64,000 nt of DNA from Companilactobacillus allii (GTDB lineage Bacteria; Bacillota; Bacilli; Lactobacillales; Lactobacillaceae), in contig NZ_CP019323.1 of the NCBI RefSeq assembly GCF_001971585.1, forward strand, positions 1,478,053 to 1,542,052, written 5' to 3'. Position 1 is the first letter of the stretch. The number at the start of each line of letters is the position of its first letter. The notes beneath the pieces are model-generated. The model was not told where the DNA came from. It saw only the letters and a list, made by a program, of their open reading frames with translations, and ran no database searches. A program made the translations under genes and the position numbers. Shown piece by piece: positions 1-10,081 of the stretch.

Positions 1-1454
1 GAAGGGTCTTTCAAAACGGTTCTTAGTCTTGTATAACAATTTGTGACACTTTCAATATTTTCTTCACCACCCAAGGCTTCAATAATTAAGCTGGCTGGTA
101 TACCTTCATTTGCTTTTGGTAGAGTTTTCTTTTCAGAACTATTATCTTTTTCTTTGTAGTCTTTTTTAGAATATAATTTAACATCCTTAGTATCATCTTC
201 GCGTCCAACCGTTTTAAGATTGAAGGCAGTTATCAGGACTCTAAATGTAATATAGTAAATAAAGAAGAATACTATACCTACCACTATGTACATTGGCCAA
301 TGTGTTTTTGATACTCCTAAAGGTACATTGTATAGAAGAAAATCTAAGAATCCATTTGGTCCAATTGCTCTGACGTTCAGTAGGTTTAGTACCACCATAC
401 TCAATCCTGACAATGCTGCGTGCACAACAAAGAGTAATGGGGCAAGAAACATAAATGAAAATTCAATTGGTTCTGTAACACCAGCTAAAAATGAGGTTAC
501 TACTGCCGGAATTAAGATGGCCTTAACTTTCATTTTGTTTTCTGGTTTTGCAGTTTGGTACATGGCCAAGCATGCGCCAATTAATCCAAACATTTTAGAA
601 ATTCCTCTGGCATCCCATATAACGGAACGTGATAGGAGATGAATTGAGGGATCTGCCATTTCAGCGTAATAAATATTCCTAGCGCCTTCATATACATGTC
701 CGGCAATAGTTTCTGTTCCACCAAGTGATGTATATAAAAATGGAGTATAAATCAAATGATGTAGTCCGGTTGGAATGAGTAATCTTTCTAGTGAACCATA
801 TAAGAACAATCCAAAATTACCAGACTGTCTAATAAAACCACCCATGCCTGAAATACCAGATTGAATGAATGGCCAAACATATGTTAGAGCAATTGCTAGA
901 ATTACAGTTACTGGAATAATAACGATAAAAACAAATCTTGACCCACCATATATTTGAAAGGCACTTTTGAATTCTGTGTCAACAAATCGATTGTGAACGA
1001 TACCGACAATGATTCCTAAAATGATTCCTAGGAAAACGCCCATATCTAAAATTTGAACACCAAGAACCATTGTTTGACCAGTTCCTTGTAAATCTTTAGA
1101 TGTGTTCAATAGATTGTTCAAATCCATAAATTTATTCATTGCATTAATAAATACTAGAAAAGCTAGTAGTGCCGTGAAGCCAGCTTCAGCTTTCTTTTTC
1201 TTAGCCAATCCAACTGCTAATCCAACACAGAAGATTATTCCAAGATTAGTTAAAATTGAAACTAAGGATCCTGACAGAATAGCTCCAAATCCAGTTGTTA
1301 TAGGATTGTTTAGAAATGGAACTGCCTCTAAAAGTTTTACGTTTGTAAAAATATTTCCAATTGCAATTAAGATACCAGCTATTGGAAGTATAAGAACGGG
1401 AATAAACATTGCTTTTGAAAAATGTTGTAGCCCATTCATAACTTTTTCTTTCAT
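1..1454 (-). CDS. PTS transporter subunit IIBC, alpha-glucoside/maltose type (3' end outside window)
   Basis: Reading the minus strand from 1454 gives an uninterrupted frame of about 484 codons that runs off the left edge. Residues 1 to about 430 are a polytopic EIIC domain with the start MKEKVMNGLQHFSKAMFIPV, typical of the GlvC/MalX-like branch of the glucose superfamily. A soluble linker leads into an EIIB domain with the phosphorylation-site motif NCYTRLR (Cys at about residue 473). The protein would import and phosphorylate an alpha-glucoside or maltose-like sugar; the exact substrate is inferred. ATG 1454 is chosen, with GGAG 12 bases upstream; an in-frame ATG at 1466 directly abuts that site and is less likely. 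An RpiR-type regulator lies upstream beyond the IS, and a cre-like site overlaps the promoter. Whether an EIIA domain follows cannot be seen. Confidence 0.9.
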   Translation of the reverse strand, partial: MKEKVMNGLQHFSKAMFIPVLILPIAGILIAIGNIFTNVKLLEAVPFLNNPITTGFGAILSGSLVSILTNLGIIFCVGLAVGLAKKKKAEAGFTALLAFLVFINAMNKFMDLNNLLNTSKDLQGTGQTMVLGVQILDMGVFLGIILGIIVGIVHNRFVDTEFKSAFQIYGGSRFVFIVIIPVTVILAIALTYVWPFIQSGISGMGGFIRQSGNFGLFLYGSLERLLIPTGLHHLIYTPFLYTSLGGTETIAGHVYEGARNIYYAEMADPSIHLLSRSVIWDARGISKMFGLIGACLAMYQTAKPENKMKVKAILIPAVVTSFLAGVTEPIEFSFMFLAPLLFVVHAALSGLSMVVLNLLNVRAIGPNGFLDFLLYNVPLGVSKTHWPMYIVVGIVFFFIYYITFRVLITAFNLKTVGREDDTKDVKLYSKKDYKEKDNSSEKKTLPKANEGIPASLIIEALGGEENIESVTNCYTRLRTVLKDP

Positions 1455-1490
1455 AATAAGTAACATCTCCTTTACTTGAGTTCATAAGTG

Positions 1491-1519
1491 AGTATATACA
1501 AAAACAAGCTCCATGAAAA
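1491..1519 (-). promoter_or_regulatory. Promoter of the PTS gene
   Basis: On the minus strand TTTTCA (1519-1514) and TATACT (1496-1491) are separated by 17 bases and lie about 40 bases before the PTS start codon. This is a reasonable sigma-A promoter; it is inferred from motif and spacing only. Confidence 0.5.
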
Positions 1520-1527
1520 CGCTTTTA
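1514..1527. promoter_or_regulatory. cre-like site (CcpA) at the PTS promoter
   Basis: TGAAAACGCTTTTA matches the catabolite-responsive element pattern (TGWAANCGNTNWCA) except for one position near the end. It covers the -35 hexamer of the PTS promoter, which is where CcpA-HPr(Ser-P) would repress a carbohydrate gene. Confidence 0.6.
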
Positions 1528-1606
1528 TAAAGTTTGGAAACAGGTTACTGAACAATAAAACTTGTTTCGTAGAAAATAAAGAGCTTGTGACATAACTCTA
1601 CATTAA

Positions 1607-1651
1607 AAGAGCCTTCATACAGAAACGTTCGGTTTCCGTATGAAGGCTCTT
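1607..1651. terminator. Hairpin at the left end of the IS
   Basis: AAGAGCCTTCATAC pairs perfectly with GTATGAAGGCTCTT, and the inner AAAC/GTTT extends the stem. It sits between the left terminal repeat and the transposase gene. Such hairpins can block transcription entering an IS from outside; a poor U-tract on the plus strand makes simple termination uncertain. Confidence 0.6.
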
Positions 1652-1738
1652 CTTGTATAATAAAAGAATAATAAAAAAAGAGCACCGGTCCGAACACCGA
1701 TACTCCACGAAATCACCCTCGAAAGGATGTTCCAAATT

Positions 1739-3406
1739 ATGTTCAATAATTATAACATAAATCAGACAAGTTTAAATATGGCAATCGAATTTATTCCAGA
1801 GAAAGATCACGAAGCGTATTATATCAATGAATTAGTGGAATCTATTGAGTTTCACGATAGTTATGAGACAGGACGTCCGCGTGAATATGATTTGCGGGCC
1901 GTCCTAAAATTAGTACTATTTTCATATCTTAGAGGTCGCTACACTTGTCGCCAAATTGAGCGAGAAGCTCGCGAGAATATCTATGCACGTTGGTTGACTC
2001 AAGAACACGTTCCTTCATATCGCACAATTGCACGCTTTATAGTTTCCGACGAAGCTATGGAGATGATTCAATCAAGTTTTGAATCTATGCGTAGCTTTTT
2101 AGTTGAACATAACTTGATTGACGATTGTGTATTTATTGATGGGACCAAGATTTTGGCGAATGCCAATAAATATTCGTTTGTCTGGAAGAAGAAAATCATT
2201 CATTATGATGATTTAAACCGCGAAAAAGCTGAAGTCATTCTAAATGAAATAAAAGAAGTTGAAACCACTGCCTTTTCAGAATCATTACCCATGGACTATG
2301 ATAATTTAGATTTGACTATTGCTAAGTTAGAAGAACGAATTGAACAATTGGATTTAAAAGTAGAAGAAACCAAGAAAATCTCTCCTAACCCTGCGAAGCG
2401 GGTGCGGAGAATAATGAAATCCAAGTTAAACAAGACAAAACATATCAGTGAGAAGCATGATAAATATTCAGAAGATATGAAGATTTTTGGTGAACGTAAT
2501 AGCTTTTCAAAAACTGACCATGACGCTACATTCATGCGAGTCAAAGAAGACCCAATGCAAAACGGACAACTGAAACCTGGATATAACCTACAGATTGCCA
2601 CTAGTAATCAATTTACCTTGGATTATGATCTGTTCTGGAATCCAACCGATACTCGTACCTTGATTCCATTCCTCAAAACTCTGGAGACCCACCGAGTTTT
2701 AGGACGTTTCATAGTGGCTGATGCAGGATATGGTTCAGAATCTAACTACAGATATATTGAAGATGAATTACTAGACCAAACTTCCTTGATTCCTTACGGT
2801 ACGATGCTCAAGGAAAATAGTCGTAAATGGAAATCAGATGAAAAGAAAGTTCTAAACTGGGACTACCATGATATCGATGATTATTACATTGATCCCAACG
2901 GTGTTAGATTCAACTTTCTAAGAGTTACTATTAGAACCGATAAATATAAATTTAAAAGACAGTTTCGTTGTTATAAAGCCGAATCAAAAGATGAGAATCA
3001 AGAAATAATTGATGCGGCATTTAATAAAAGTGGAGGTGTCAGATATATTTATATTAATTCTGAATGGGAATATTTCAAAGCACATGAACGAGAGAAGCTT
3101 TATGGTAAAGTTGGGGCAAAAATATATGCCCAACGAAAAATCGATGTAGAACCGGTTTTTGGACACCTTAAGGCTTATTTGCATTTTACCAGGTTCACGG
3201 TTCGTGGAACTGATAAAGTCAAAAGCCAAATGGGATTAGCCTTAATGGCAATGAATATGGGAAAACTAGCCAAAAGAATGGCTTTTTCTTTAAAAAACAA
3301 AAGGACCAGAACAGGAAATCTTCGGATTTCCAAGTTCTGGTCTTATTTTTTATGGAGTTTTGTCACAAGCTCTTTATTTATCAAAGCCGTTCATAGAGGC
3401 CTATGA
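1739..3406 (+). CDS. IS1182 family transposase
   Basis: A DDE transposase of about 555 residues. An N-terminal helical domain (ETGRPREYDLRAVLKLVLFSY, DNA-binding DUF772-like) is followed by the catalytic core with Asp in FIDGTKILAN, Asp in VADAGYGSES and Glu in VEPVFGHLKAY. ATG 1739 is chosen because AAAGGA lies 11 bases upstream; ATG 1727 overlaps that site. The last residues are odd: the frame continues through a terminator hairpin and the right inverted repeat and stops only in flanking DNA at 3404-3406, antisense to the regulator. All three catalytic residues are present, so the element could be active. Confidence 0.85.
   Translation: MFNNYNINQTSLNMAIEFIPEKDHEAYYINELVESIEFHDSYETGRPREYDLRAVLKLVLFSYLRGRYTCRQIEREARENIYARWLTQEHVPSYRTIARFIVSDEAMEMIQSSFESMRSFLVEHNLIDDCVFIDGTKILANANKYSFVWKKKIIHYDDLNREKAEVILNEIKEVETTAFSESLPMDYDNLDLTIAKLEERIEQLDLKVEETKKISPNPAKRVRRIMKSKLNKTKHISEKHDKYSEDMKIFGERNSFSKTDHDATFMRVKEDPMQNGQLKPGYNLQIATSNQFTLDYDLFWNPTDTRTLIPFLKTLETHRVLGRFIVADAGYGSESNYRYIEDELLDQTSLIPYGTMLKENSRKWKSDEKKVLNWDYHDIDDYYIDPNGVRFNFLRVTIRTDKYKFKRQFRCYKAESKDENQEIIDAAFNKSGGVRYIYINSEWEYFKAHEREKLYGKVGAKIYAQRKIDVEPVFGHLKAYLHFTRFTVRGTDKVKSQMGLALMAMNMGKLAKRMAFSLKNKRTRTGNLRISKFWSYFLWSFVTSSLFIKAVHRGL
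3303..3342 (+). terminator. Terminator hairpin near the right end of the IS
   Basis: GGACCAGAAC and GTTCTGGTC pair around an inner GGAAATC/GATTTCC stem with a TTCG loop, followed by TTATTTTTT. It lies inside the 3' part of the transposase frame, so translation to the distal stop would have to pass it. Confidence 0.65.
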
Positions 3407-4106
3407 TATGTTCGAATAGTAATAATATATTGGGGAAAAAGTCATTTGAAAATTGATTATAGTCATCCAAAGGGTAGTCATCTTTGCATGTTATAGGAAG
3501 ATTTGAAATATAGTTAATTGAGCTTTCTTTATTACCAGTGATACTAATAACTTTAATATCCTCGTCCTGTGCCATTTTGACCTTATCTAAAACTTGTTTT
3601 GTTTCGCCAGATTTAGAGATTACGATCAGTAATCCAATGTTATTTAAATTGTTTTCAAATACTCCAATGGAATCACCACCGGTAGATATTAAACATTTTT
3701 TACCTAGAATCAATAGCTTTTTATAAAAATATTCGGCCACTGTTGAAGAGAACCCAGTAGCATATATATAGATAAATTTTTCCTCTTGTTCAGAAATTAA
3801 TTTGGCAAATTTTTTAAATGAAACTTCAGTAGTGTCCACCACTATACTATTGATGTCAGTAGATGGTTGTTTTATAGGTGTGTCTTTCATAATATATTCC
3901 GCAATTCGATAGTGCATTTCAACAAATCCGGAATATCCCAATTTTTGTGCTAATCTCATCACAGTTGAGGTAGAAGTGTAGTTTGCTTTGGCGACTCCAC
4001 GGACGCCTAAGTCCAGCACAGTGTTATTATTATCTAGTAAGAATTGTAGAACTTGTCTTTCATTTGAAGAAAGTTTATCGCTATTCTTAAACTTAGAGAT
4101 GTTCAT
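3381..4106 (-). CDS. MurR/RpiR family transcriptional regulator
   Basis: A 241-residue regulator. Residues 1-75 form an RpiR-type helix-turn-helix (VRGVAKANYTSTSTVMRLAQ), and residues 95-230 a SIS sugar-phosphate-binding domain (IYIYATGFSSTVAEYF, VISKSGETKQVLDKV). Members of this family sense a sugar phosphate and control adjacent PTS genes; the alpha-glucoside-type PTS downstream in the same direction is the natural target. ATG 4106 has a GGAGG eight bases upstream. The IS has landed just after its stop codon, so the coding sequence is intact, but any read-through into the PTS gene is probably broken. Confidence 0.85.
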   Translation of the reverse strand: MNISKFKNSDKLSSNERQVLQFLLDNNNTVLDLGVRGVAKANYTSTSTVMRLAQKLGYSGFVEMHYRIAEYIMKDTPIKQPSTDINSIVVDTTEVSFKKFAKLISEQEEKFIYIYATGFSSTVAEYFYKKLLILGKKCLISTGGDSIGVFENNLNNIGLLIVISKSGETKQVLDKVKMAQDEDIKVISITGNKESSINYISNLPITCKDDYPLDDYNQFSNDFFPNILLLFEHIIGLYERL

Positions 4107-4140
4107 AAGACTGCCTCCAATAAAATTTTAGATAAAAAAA

Positions 4141-4212
4141 TGCGCCACGTGGGAATCGAACCCACATCCCAGGAACCGGAATCCTATGTGCGATCCATTA
4201 CACTAGCGGCGC
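4141..4212 (-). tRNA. tRNA-Arg (anticodon CCG)
   Basis: Read on the minus strand this folds as a cloverleaf: a 7-bp acceptor stem (GCGCCGC with GTGGCGC, one G-T pair), a D arm, an anticodon stem TAGGA/TCCTG with loop TTCCGGT (anticodon CCG), a T stem GTGGG/CCCAC with loop TTCGATT, and discriminator A. CCA is not encoded. It would decode the rare CGG codon. A T-run follows immediately. It lies 34 bases upstream of the rpiR-type gene on the same strand. Confidence 0.93.
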
Positions 4213-4301
4213 AATTACGCTTACAATTCTATCGCAAGTGTATAGTAAATGTAAATTGCAAAAAAAAATTCACAAAGATAGATGTTTTTAGGTGATATTA
4301 C

Positions 4302-4329
4302 TTGAAATAATCACAGGACCAGTTATAAT
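4302..4329 (+). promoter_or_regulatory. Promoter of the cggR glycolytic operon
   Basis: TTGAAA (4302-4307) and a consensus TATAAT (4324-4329) are 16 bases apart. Transcription would start near 4336, leaving a leader of about 100 bases that contains the CggR operator. Confidence 0.7.
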
Positions 4330-4384
4330 AATCAGTGTGCTTAGGAGATTAATGGTTCGACTGAGCTATTATTTTTTGAGTATA

Positions 4385-4420
4385 TGGGTCGTAAACAGAC
4401 ATACAGGGACGACACATGTC
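4385..4420 (+). promoter_or_regulatory. CggR operator (tandem)
   Basis: GGGTC-N6-AGAC is followed by GGGAC-N6-TGTC. With the preceding base of each unit this reproduces the spacing of the Bacillus CggR operator (CGGGAC-N6-TGTC-N4-CGGGAC-N6-TGTC). It lies downstream of the predicted start site and just before the cggR ribosome-binding site, where bound CggR would act as a roadblock relieved by fructose-1,6-bisphosphate. Confidence 0.8.
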
Positions 4421-4436
4421 CCATGGAGTATATCAA

Positions 4437-5477
4437 ATGACTAATAATGAAGATTTAGAATTGCTTGATTTAATTGCCCCAGACTTCATTAAAACTGTGG
4501 AAAAGCGATTTATGATTCTTCAGAACATACTATTAATGGAACCTGTGGGACGCAGAACTCTTGCTGATGATTTGAACGTTACAGAACGAAGCCTTCGAAC
4601 AGAGACTGATTTACTTAGGAAACAAGGTTTGATTATTTCCTCTAAGTCAGGGATGTCTCTTACTAGAAATGGTAGACATGTAACAGATCATCTGGGAAAA
4701 ATGCTAGCTGATTACCAAGGAGTTGCTCTTTTAGAGAAACAACTTAGTCAGAAGTTAGGAATCTCTCGTTGTATAGTTTTACCGGGTAATTCCGATAAGC
4801 AAGCACGTGTGATTGATTCATTTGGTAGACGATTGAGTCAATTACTTGGATCAATTCTTCCAACTGGTGAAGCGTTAATATCGGTAACCGGTGGAAGAAC
4901 GATGGCAAGAGTTGCAAGAAACTTTTCACCAGACTTATCCAAGAATAGAAAATTAATTTTCCTACCTGCTAGAGGTGGAGTGGGAGAATCGGTTGAAATT
5001 CAAGCGAATAATGTCTGCGCTGAAATGGCGGATAGAACTAAGGGTCAGTACCGGGCTATGTATCTTCCAGAAGATATTAGTGAAGAAAGTTTTGAATCTC
5101 TTCAAAAAGAGACTTCAATTAAGTCGGTACTTGATTTAATATATAGGAGTGATGTTGTTGTTCACAGCATCGGTTCAGCAAGTATCATGGCTGATCGTAG
5201 AAACTTGTCACGAGAAGAAAAGATGGACATCGTAGAAAAAGGTGCTGTTTCTGAAGCTTTTGGAGATTTCTTCGATCAAAGTGGTAGACTTGTATATAAG
5301 GTACCTAGGATTGGACTTCATGTCCGGGACCTTGATAGAATTAAGTATGTGATTGCGGTTGCTGGTGGGTCAAATAAGGCCAACGCAATTCAATCATATA
5401 TGAAAAACGCACCTGCTCATACAGTACTCATTACTGATGAAGGTGCCTCAAAACTGATTTTAAGGGCTAACCCTTAA
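4437..5477 (+). CDS. cggR: Central glycolytic genes regulator CggR (SorC/DeoR family)
   Basis: A 346-residue repressor of the glycolytic operon that it heads. Residues 1-80 carry the winged HTH (EPVGRRTLADDLNVTERSLR, close to Bacillus CggR), and residues 95-340 the sugar-phosphate-binding SorC domain (ISVTGGRTMARVA, HSIGSASIMADRR). The family releases DNA on binding fructose-1,6-bisphosphate. Start ATG 4437 is preferred: GGAG lies eight bases before it, whereas the in-frame ATG at 4416 falls inside the operator. gapA begins 38 bases after its stop. Confidence 0.92.
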   Translation: MTNNEDLELLDLIAPDFIKTVEKRFMILQNILLMEPVGRRTLADDLNVTERSLRTETDLLRKQGLIISSKSGMSLTRNGRHVTDHLGKMLADYQGVALLEKQLSQKLGISRCIVLPGNSDKQARVIDSFGRRLSQLLGSILPTGEALISVTGGRTMARVARNFSPDLSKNRKLIFLPARGGVGESVEIQANNVCAEMADRTKGQYRAMYLPEDISEESFESLQKETSIKSVLDLIYRSDVVVHSIGSASIMADRRNLSREEKMDIVEKGAVSEAFGDFFDQSGRLVYKVPRIGLHVRDLDRIKYVIAVAGGSNKANAIQSYMKNAPAHTVLITDEGASKLILRANP

Positions 5478-5515
5478 AAATATATTTTTTAATTTCCTGA
5501 AGGAGGAATTTTTGT

Positions 5516-6544
5516 ATGACTACAAAAGTTGGTATTAATGGATTTGGACGTATCGGTCGTTTGGCATTCCGTCGCATTGCTGATCTTCAAGCACAAGGCA
5601 AGACTGAATTGGAAGTTGTTGCAATCAACGATTTGACATCACCTGCTATGCTTGCACATTTATTGAAGTATGATACAGCTCATGGTAACTTCAAGGCTGA
5701 CAAGATCAGTGCTACAGAAAACTCAATCGTCGTTGACGGTAAGACTATTCCTGTATATGCTGAAATGAACGCTGCAGACCTTAAATGGGTTGGCAACGAC
5801 GGTGTTGACATCGTTCTTGAATGTACTGGATTCTACACATCAACAGAAAAAGCACAAGCTCATATCGATGCTGGTGCAAAACGTGTATTGATCTCAGCTC
5901 CATCAGGTGACATGCCTACAGTTGTTTATGGTGTTAACGACGATGTTCTTACAAATGACGTTAAGATCGCTTCAGCTGGTTCATGTACAACAAACTGTCT
6001 TGCACCATTAGCTAATGCCGTAAACAAAGAATTCGGTATCAAAGCTGGTACAATGACAACAGTTCACGCATACACAGCTACACAAAAACTTCAAGATGGT
6101 CCAGAACGTAAAGGTAATGTTCGTGCTGCACGTGCTGCTGCTGCTAACATCATCCCTCATTCAACTGGTGCTGCTAAGGCTCTTGGCCTTGTTGTCCCAG
6201 AACTTAAGGGTAAACTTGATGGACATGCACAACGTGTACCAGTTATCACAGGTTCACTTACAGAATTAGTTGCTACTTTCAACAAAGAAGTTACAGTTGA
6301 CGAAGTAAATGCTGCCGTTAAGAAATATACTGACAATAACCCTTCATTCGGTTACAACGATGACGAAATCGTATCATCAGACATTATCGGAACATCATTT
6401 GGTTCAGTATTTGACCCAACACAAACACAAGTTGTTGGTTCAGGTGCCGGCCAAGTTGTAAAGACTGTTGCTTGGTATGACAACGAATCAGGATTTACTG
6501 CACAAATGGTTCGTACACTTGAAAAATTTGCTACATTAAACTAA
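5516..6544 (+). CDS. gapA: Glyceraldehyde-3-phosphate dehydrogenase (NAD-dependent)
   Basis: A 342-residue cytosolic glycolytic enzyme converting glyceraldehyde-3-phosphate to 1,3-bisphosphoglycerate. The NAD-binding motif [10 protein letters not shown] opens the protein; the catalytic Cys is in SCTTNCLAP (about residue 157), and the active-site His region is TVHAYTATQ. An AAGGAGGAA ribosome site precedes the ATG. Codon use is strongly biased (GGT, AAC, CGT), as expected for a very highly expressed gene. It is cotranscribed from the cggR promoter, with a terminator-like hairpin immediately after it. Confidence 0.98.
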   Translation: MTTKVGINGFGRIGRLAFRRIADLQAQGKTELEVVAINDLTSPAMLAHLLKYDTAHGNFKADKISATENSIVVDGKTIPVYAEMNAADLKWVGNDGVDIVLECTGFYTSTEKAQAHIDAGAKRVLISAPSGDMPTVVYGVNDDVLTNDVKIASAGSCTTNCLAPLANAVNKEFGIKAGTMTTVHAYTATQKLQDGPERKGNVRAARAAAANIIPHSTGAAKALGLVVPELKGKLDGHAQRVPVITGSLTELVATFNKEVTVDEVNAAVKKYTDNNPSFGYNDDEIVSSDIIGTSFGSVFDPTQTQVVGSGAGQVVKTVAWYDNESGFTAQMVRTLEKFATLN

Positions 6545-6604
6545 TTCATTAGTTTAACTAGTAACTAATTTAAGATAAAACCTAATTTAGTATGATTTAA
6601 ATTG

Positions 6605-6636
6605 GCGGAGGGAGGAAACTCCTTCCGCTTTTTTTT
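6605..6636 (+). terminator. Intercistronic terminator-like hairpin between gapA and pgk
   Basis: A 10-bp stem (GCGGAGGGAG with CTCCTTCCGC, one G-T pair) is closed by a GAAA tetraloop and followed by eight T. It has all parts of an intrinsic terminator but sits inside an operon, so partial read-through or mRNA 3'-end protection is likely. Confidence 0.8.
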
Positions 6637-6664
6637 AAGGAAAATATTGGAGGATTTATTTACA

Positions 6665-7879
6665 ATGACTAAACTTATTGTTTCTGACGTTGACGTAAAA
6701 GGCAAAAAAGTCTTAATGCGTGTAGATTTCAACGTTCCTATTAAAGATGGCGTTGTCGGCGATACAAACCGTATCGTTGGTGCTATCCCAACAATCAAAT
6801 ATGTATCAGAAAATGGCGGAAAGGTTATCTTGCTATCTCACTTGGGTAGAATTAAGAGTGATGCAGACAAGTTAGCTTTATCATTGAAGCCAGTTGCTGC
6901 TAAACTTCAAGAGTTAAGTGGTATGTCTGTTAAGTTCGTACCAACTAACGAAGGTAAAGAACTTGAAGATGCTATCAACGAATTAAAAGATGGCGAAATT
7001 CTTCTTATGGAAAACACTCGTTTCCAAGATATCGACAACGACTTTGGTAAACGTGAAAGTAAGAATGATCCAAAACTTGGTGAATACTGGGCATCACTTG
7101 GTGACGTATTTATCAACGATGCTTTTGGTACAGCTCACAGAAGCCATGCCTCAAACGTTGGTATCTCAACAGCTATGAAAGCTGCTGGCAAACCAGTTGC
7201 TGCTGGATATTTGATGGAAAAAGAAATCAAATTCTTAGGTAACGCTGTTGATAATCCTGTACACCCATTTGTTACAATTCTTGGTGGTGCAAAGGTTTCA
7301 GATAAGATCGGTGTTATTGAACATCTAATTCCAAAATCAGATCACATTATTATCGGTGGTGGTATGGCATATACATTCTTGGCCGCTCAAGGTCACAAGA
7401 TTGGTAAGTCACTATTCGAAGCAGATAAAGTTGAACTAGCTAAGGACCTCCTTCAAAAAGCTGGCGACAAGATTGTACTTCCTGTAGATCACATTATTGC
7501 TAAAGAATTCTCAAACGATGCTGAAGCAACAACTACTGATGGTGTTGATATTCCTGATGACGAAATGGCTCTTGATATCGGACCTAAGACAGTTAAGTTA
7601 TTCCAAGACACTCTAAAAGGTGCCAAGACTGTTGTATGGAATGGACCAATGGGTGCATTCGAAATGAGCAAGTTTGCTGAAGGTACACTAGAAGTTGGAC
7701 GTGCTATGGGTAACTTATCAGATGCTATTACTATTGTTGGTGGTGGTGATTCAACTGCTGCTGCTAAGAGCCTTGGTATTGCTGATAAATTAACACACAT
7801 CTCAACTGGTGGTGGTGCCTCACTAGAATATCTAGAAGGTAAAGTATTACCAGGAATTGACTCAATTTCTGACAAATAA
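6665..7879 (+). CDS. pgk: Phosphoglycerate kinase
   Basis: A 404-residue enzyme making ATP from 1,3-bisphosphoglycerate in glycolysis. Diagnostic segments are [12 protein letters not shown] (N-terminal substrate arginine region), [22 protein letters not shown] and the C-terminal nucleotide region [16 protein letters not shown] 6665 follows GGAGG at a spacing of 11 bases; the longer open frame upstream only crosses the hairpin. It is the third gene of the cggR operon, with tpiA 20 bases downstream. Confidence 0.98.
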   Translation: MTKLIVSDVDVKGKKVLMRVDFNVPIKDGVVGDTNRIVGAIPTIKYVSENGGKVILLSHLGRIKSDADKLALSLKPVAAKLQELSGMSVKFVPTNEGKELEDAINELKDGEILLMENTRFQDIDNDFGKRESKNDPKLGEYWASLGDVFINDAFGTAHRSHASNVGISTAMKAAGKPVAAGYLMEKEIKFLGNAVDNPVHPFVTILGGAKVSDKIGVIEHLIPKSDHIIIGGGMAYTFLAAQGHKIGKSLFEADKVELAKDLLQKAGDKIVLPVDHIIAKEFSNDAEATTTDGVDIPDDEMALDIGPKTVKLFQDTLKGAKTVVWNGPMGAFEMSKFAEGTLEVGRAMGNLSDAITIVGGGDSTAAAKSLGIADKLTHISTGGGASLEYLEGKVLPGIDSISDK

Positions 7880-7899
7880 TTTAAGGAGAGTTTAAATTT

Positions 7900-8652
7900 A
7901 TGCGTACACCTATTATTGCGGGTAACTGGAAGATGAACAAAAATCCTAAAGAAACCCAAGAATTTTTAGACGGTATCAAAGGTAAATTACCAGAATCAGG
8001 CGTAGAAACTATTATTGGTGCCCCAGCCATTGATCTTACAACACTTGTTGCAGGAGCAGAAGGTACACCATTAAAGACTGCTGCTGAAAACTCATACTTT
8101 GAAGAATCTGGTGCATTTACTGGTGAAACTTCACCTAAGGCTCTTGATGAAATGGGCATTGATTATGTAATCATTGGTCACTCAGAAAGACGTCAATACT
8201 TCGGTGAAACTGACGAAGATATCAATAAGAAAGCACATGCTATCTTAAAAAACAACATGCTACCTATCATCTGCTGTGGTGAAACACTAGAACAACGTGA
8301 AGCCGGAAAAGCTGAATCATGGGTAACAGGTCAAATCGAAGCAGCCGTTAAGGGTGTTTCAGCTTCTGACTTAGCAAAATCAGTTATCGCTTACGAACCA
8401 ATCTGGGCCATCGGTACTGGTAAAACAGCTACTTCAGATCAAGCACAAGAAATGGTTCACGTAATCCGTGAAAAGATTGCTAGCTTATACGATGCTGACA
8501 CTGCTGATAAAGTACGTATTCTTTACGGTGGTTCAGTTAAACCTGCTAACGTTAAAGAATTAATGTCTAAAGAAGATATTGATGGTGGACTTGTTGGTGG
8601 AGCATCAATGGAGCCAGAATCATTTATCGCTTTAGCTAATTTCAATAAATAA
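7900..8652 (+). CDS. tpiA: Triosephosphate isomerase
   Basis: A 250-residue TIM barrel interconverting dihydroxyacetone phosphate and glyceraldehyde-3-phosphate. Visible are the start [14 protein letters not shown] (catalytic Lys), [13 protein letters not shown] (catalytic His), the signature [14 protein letters not shown] (catalytic Glu) and the phosphate loop [18 protein letters not shown] precedes the start. It is the fourth gene of the operon. Confidence 0.98.
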   Translation: MRTPIIAGNWKMNKNPKETQEFLDGIKGKLPESGVETIIGAPAIDLTTLVAGAEGTPLKTAAENSYFEESGAFTGETSPKALDEMGIDYVIIGHSERRQYFGETDEDINKKAHAILKNNMLPIICCGETLEQREAGKAESWVTGQIEAAVKGVSASDLAKSVIAYEPIWAIGTGKTATSDQAQEMVHVIREKIASLYDADTADKVRILYGGSVKPANVKELMSKEDIDGGLVGGASMEPESFIALANFNK

Positions 8653-8732
8653 TAACTTTGTGTTATATATTTATTTTAATAGTTAAAAAGGTTAAAATTA
8701 ACTTGTAATAAAATCATAAAGGAGATTTTTAA

Positions 8733-10037
<1,305 letters not shown>

Positions 10038-10053
10038 TTCATATTTTAAATTG

Positions 10054-10081
10054 AGACAATCCTTTAGGGTTGTCTTTTTTT
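10054..10081 (+). terminator. Terminator of the glycolytic operon
   Basis: AGACAATCC and GGGTTGTCT pair around a short TTTA loop and are followed by a run of seven T, 17 bases after the eno stop codon. Confidence 0.85.

Larger units (their letters stand above)
1579..3375 (+). mobile_element. IS1182-like insertion sequence
   Basis: An element of about 1.8 kb bounded by imperfect terminal inverted repeats: AAAGAGCTTGTGACATAACT at the left end and, read from the minus strand, AAAGAGCTTGTGACAAAACT at the right end. It carries one DDE transposase gene and a strong hairpin near each end. Both flanks are AT-rich (AAATAAA left, TTTATTTA right), so the exact end and target duplication cannot be fixed by eye. 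It lies between a PTS gene and its likely RpiR-type regulator, and its right end is only a few bases from the regulator's stop codon. Confidence 0.85.

Noticed and set aside
286-642. 118-codon plus-strand frame
   Set aside because: It lies antisense to the EIIC domain of the PTS gene, which is clearly coding on the minus strand; it has no ribosome site and matches no family.
1102-1485. Two overlapping frames on both strands near the start of the PTS gene
   Set aside because: Both are shadows of the EIIC N-terminal helices in other frames; the real frame starts at 1454.
6602-6664. 20-residue N-terminal extension of pgk
   Set aside because: The open frame reads through the intercistronic hairpin; the ribosome site and homology both begin at 6665.
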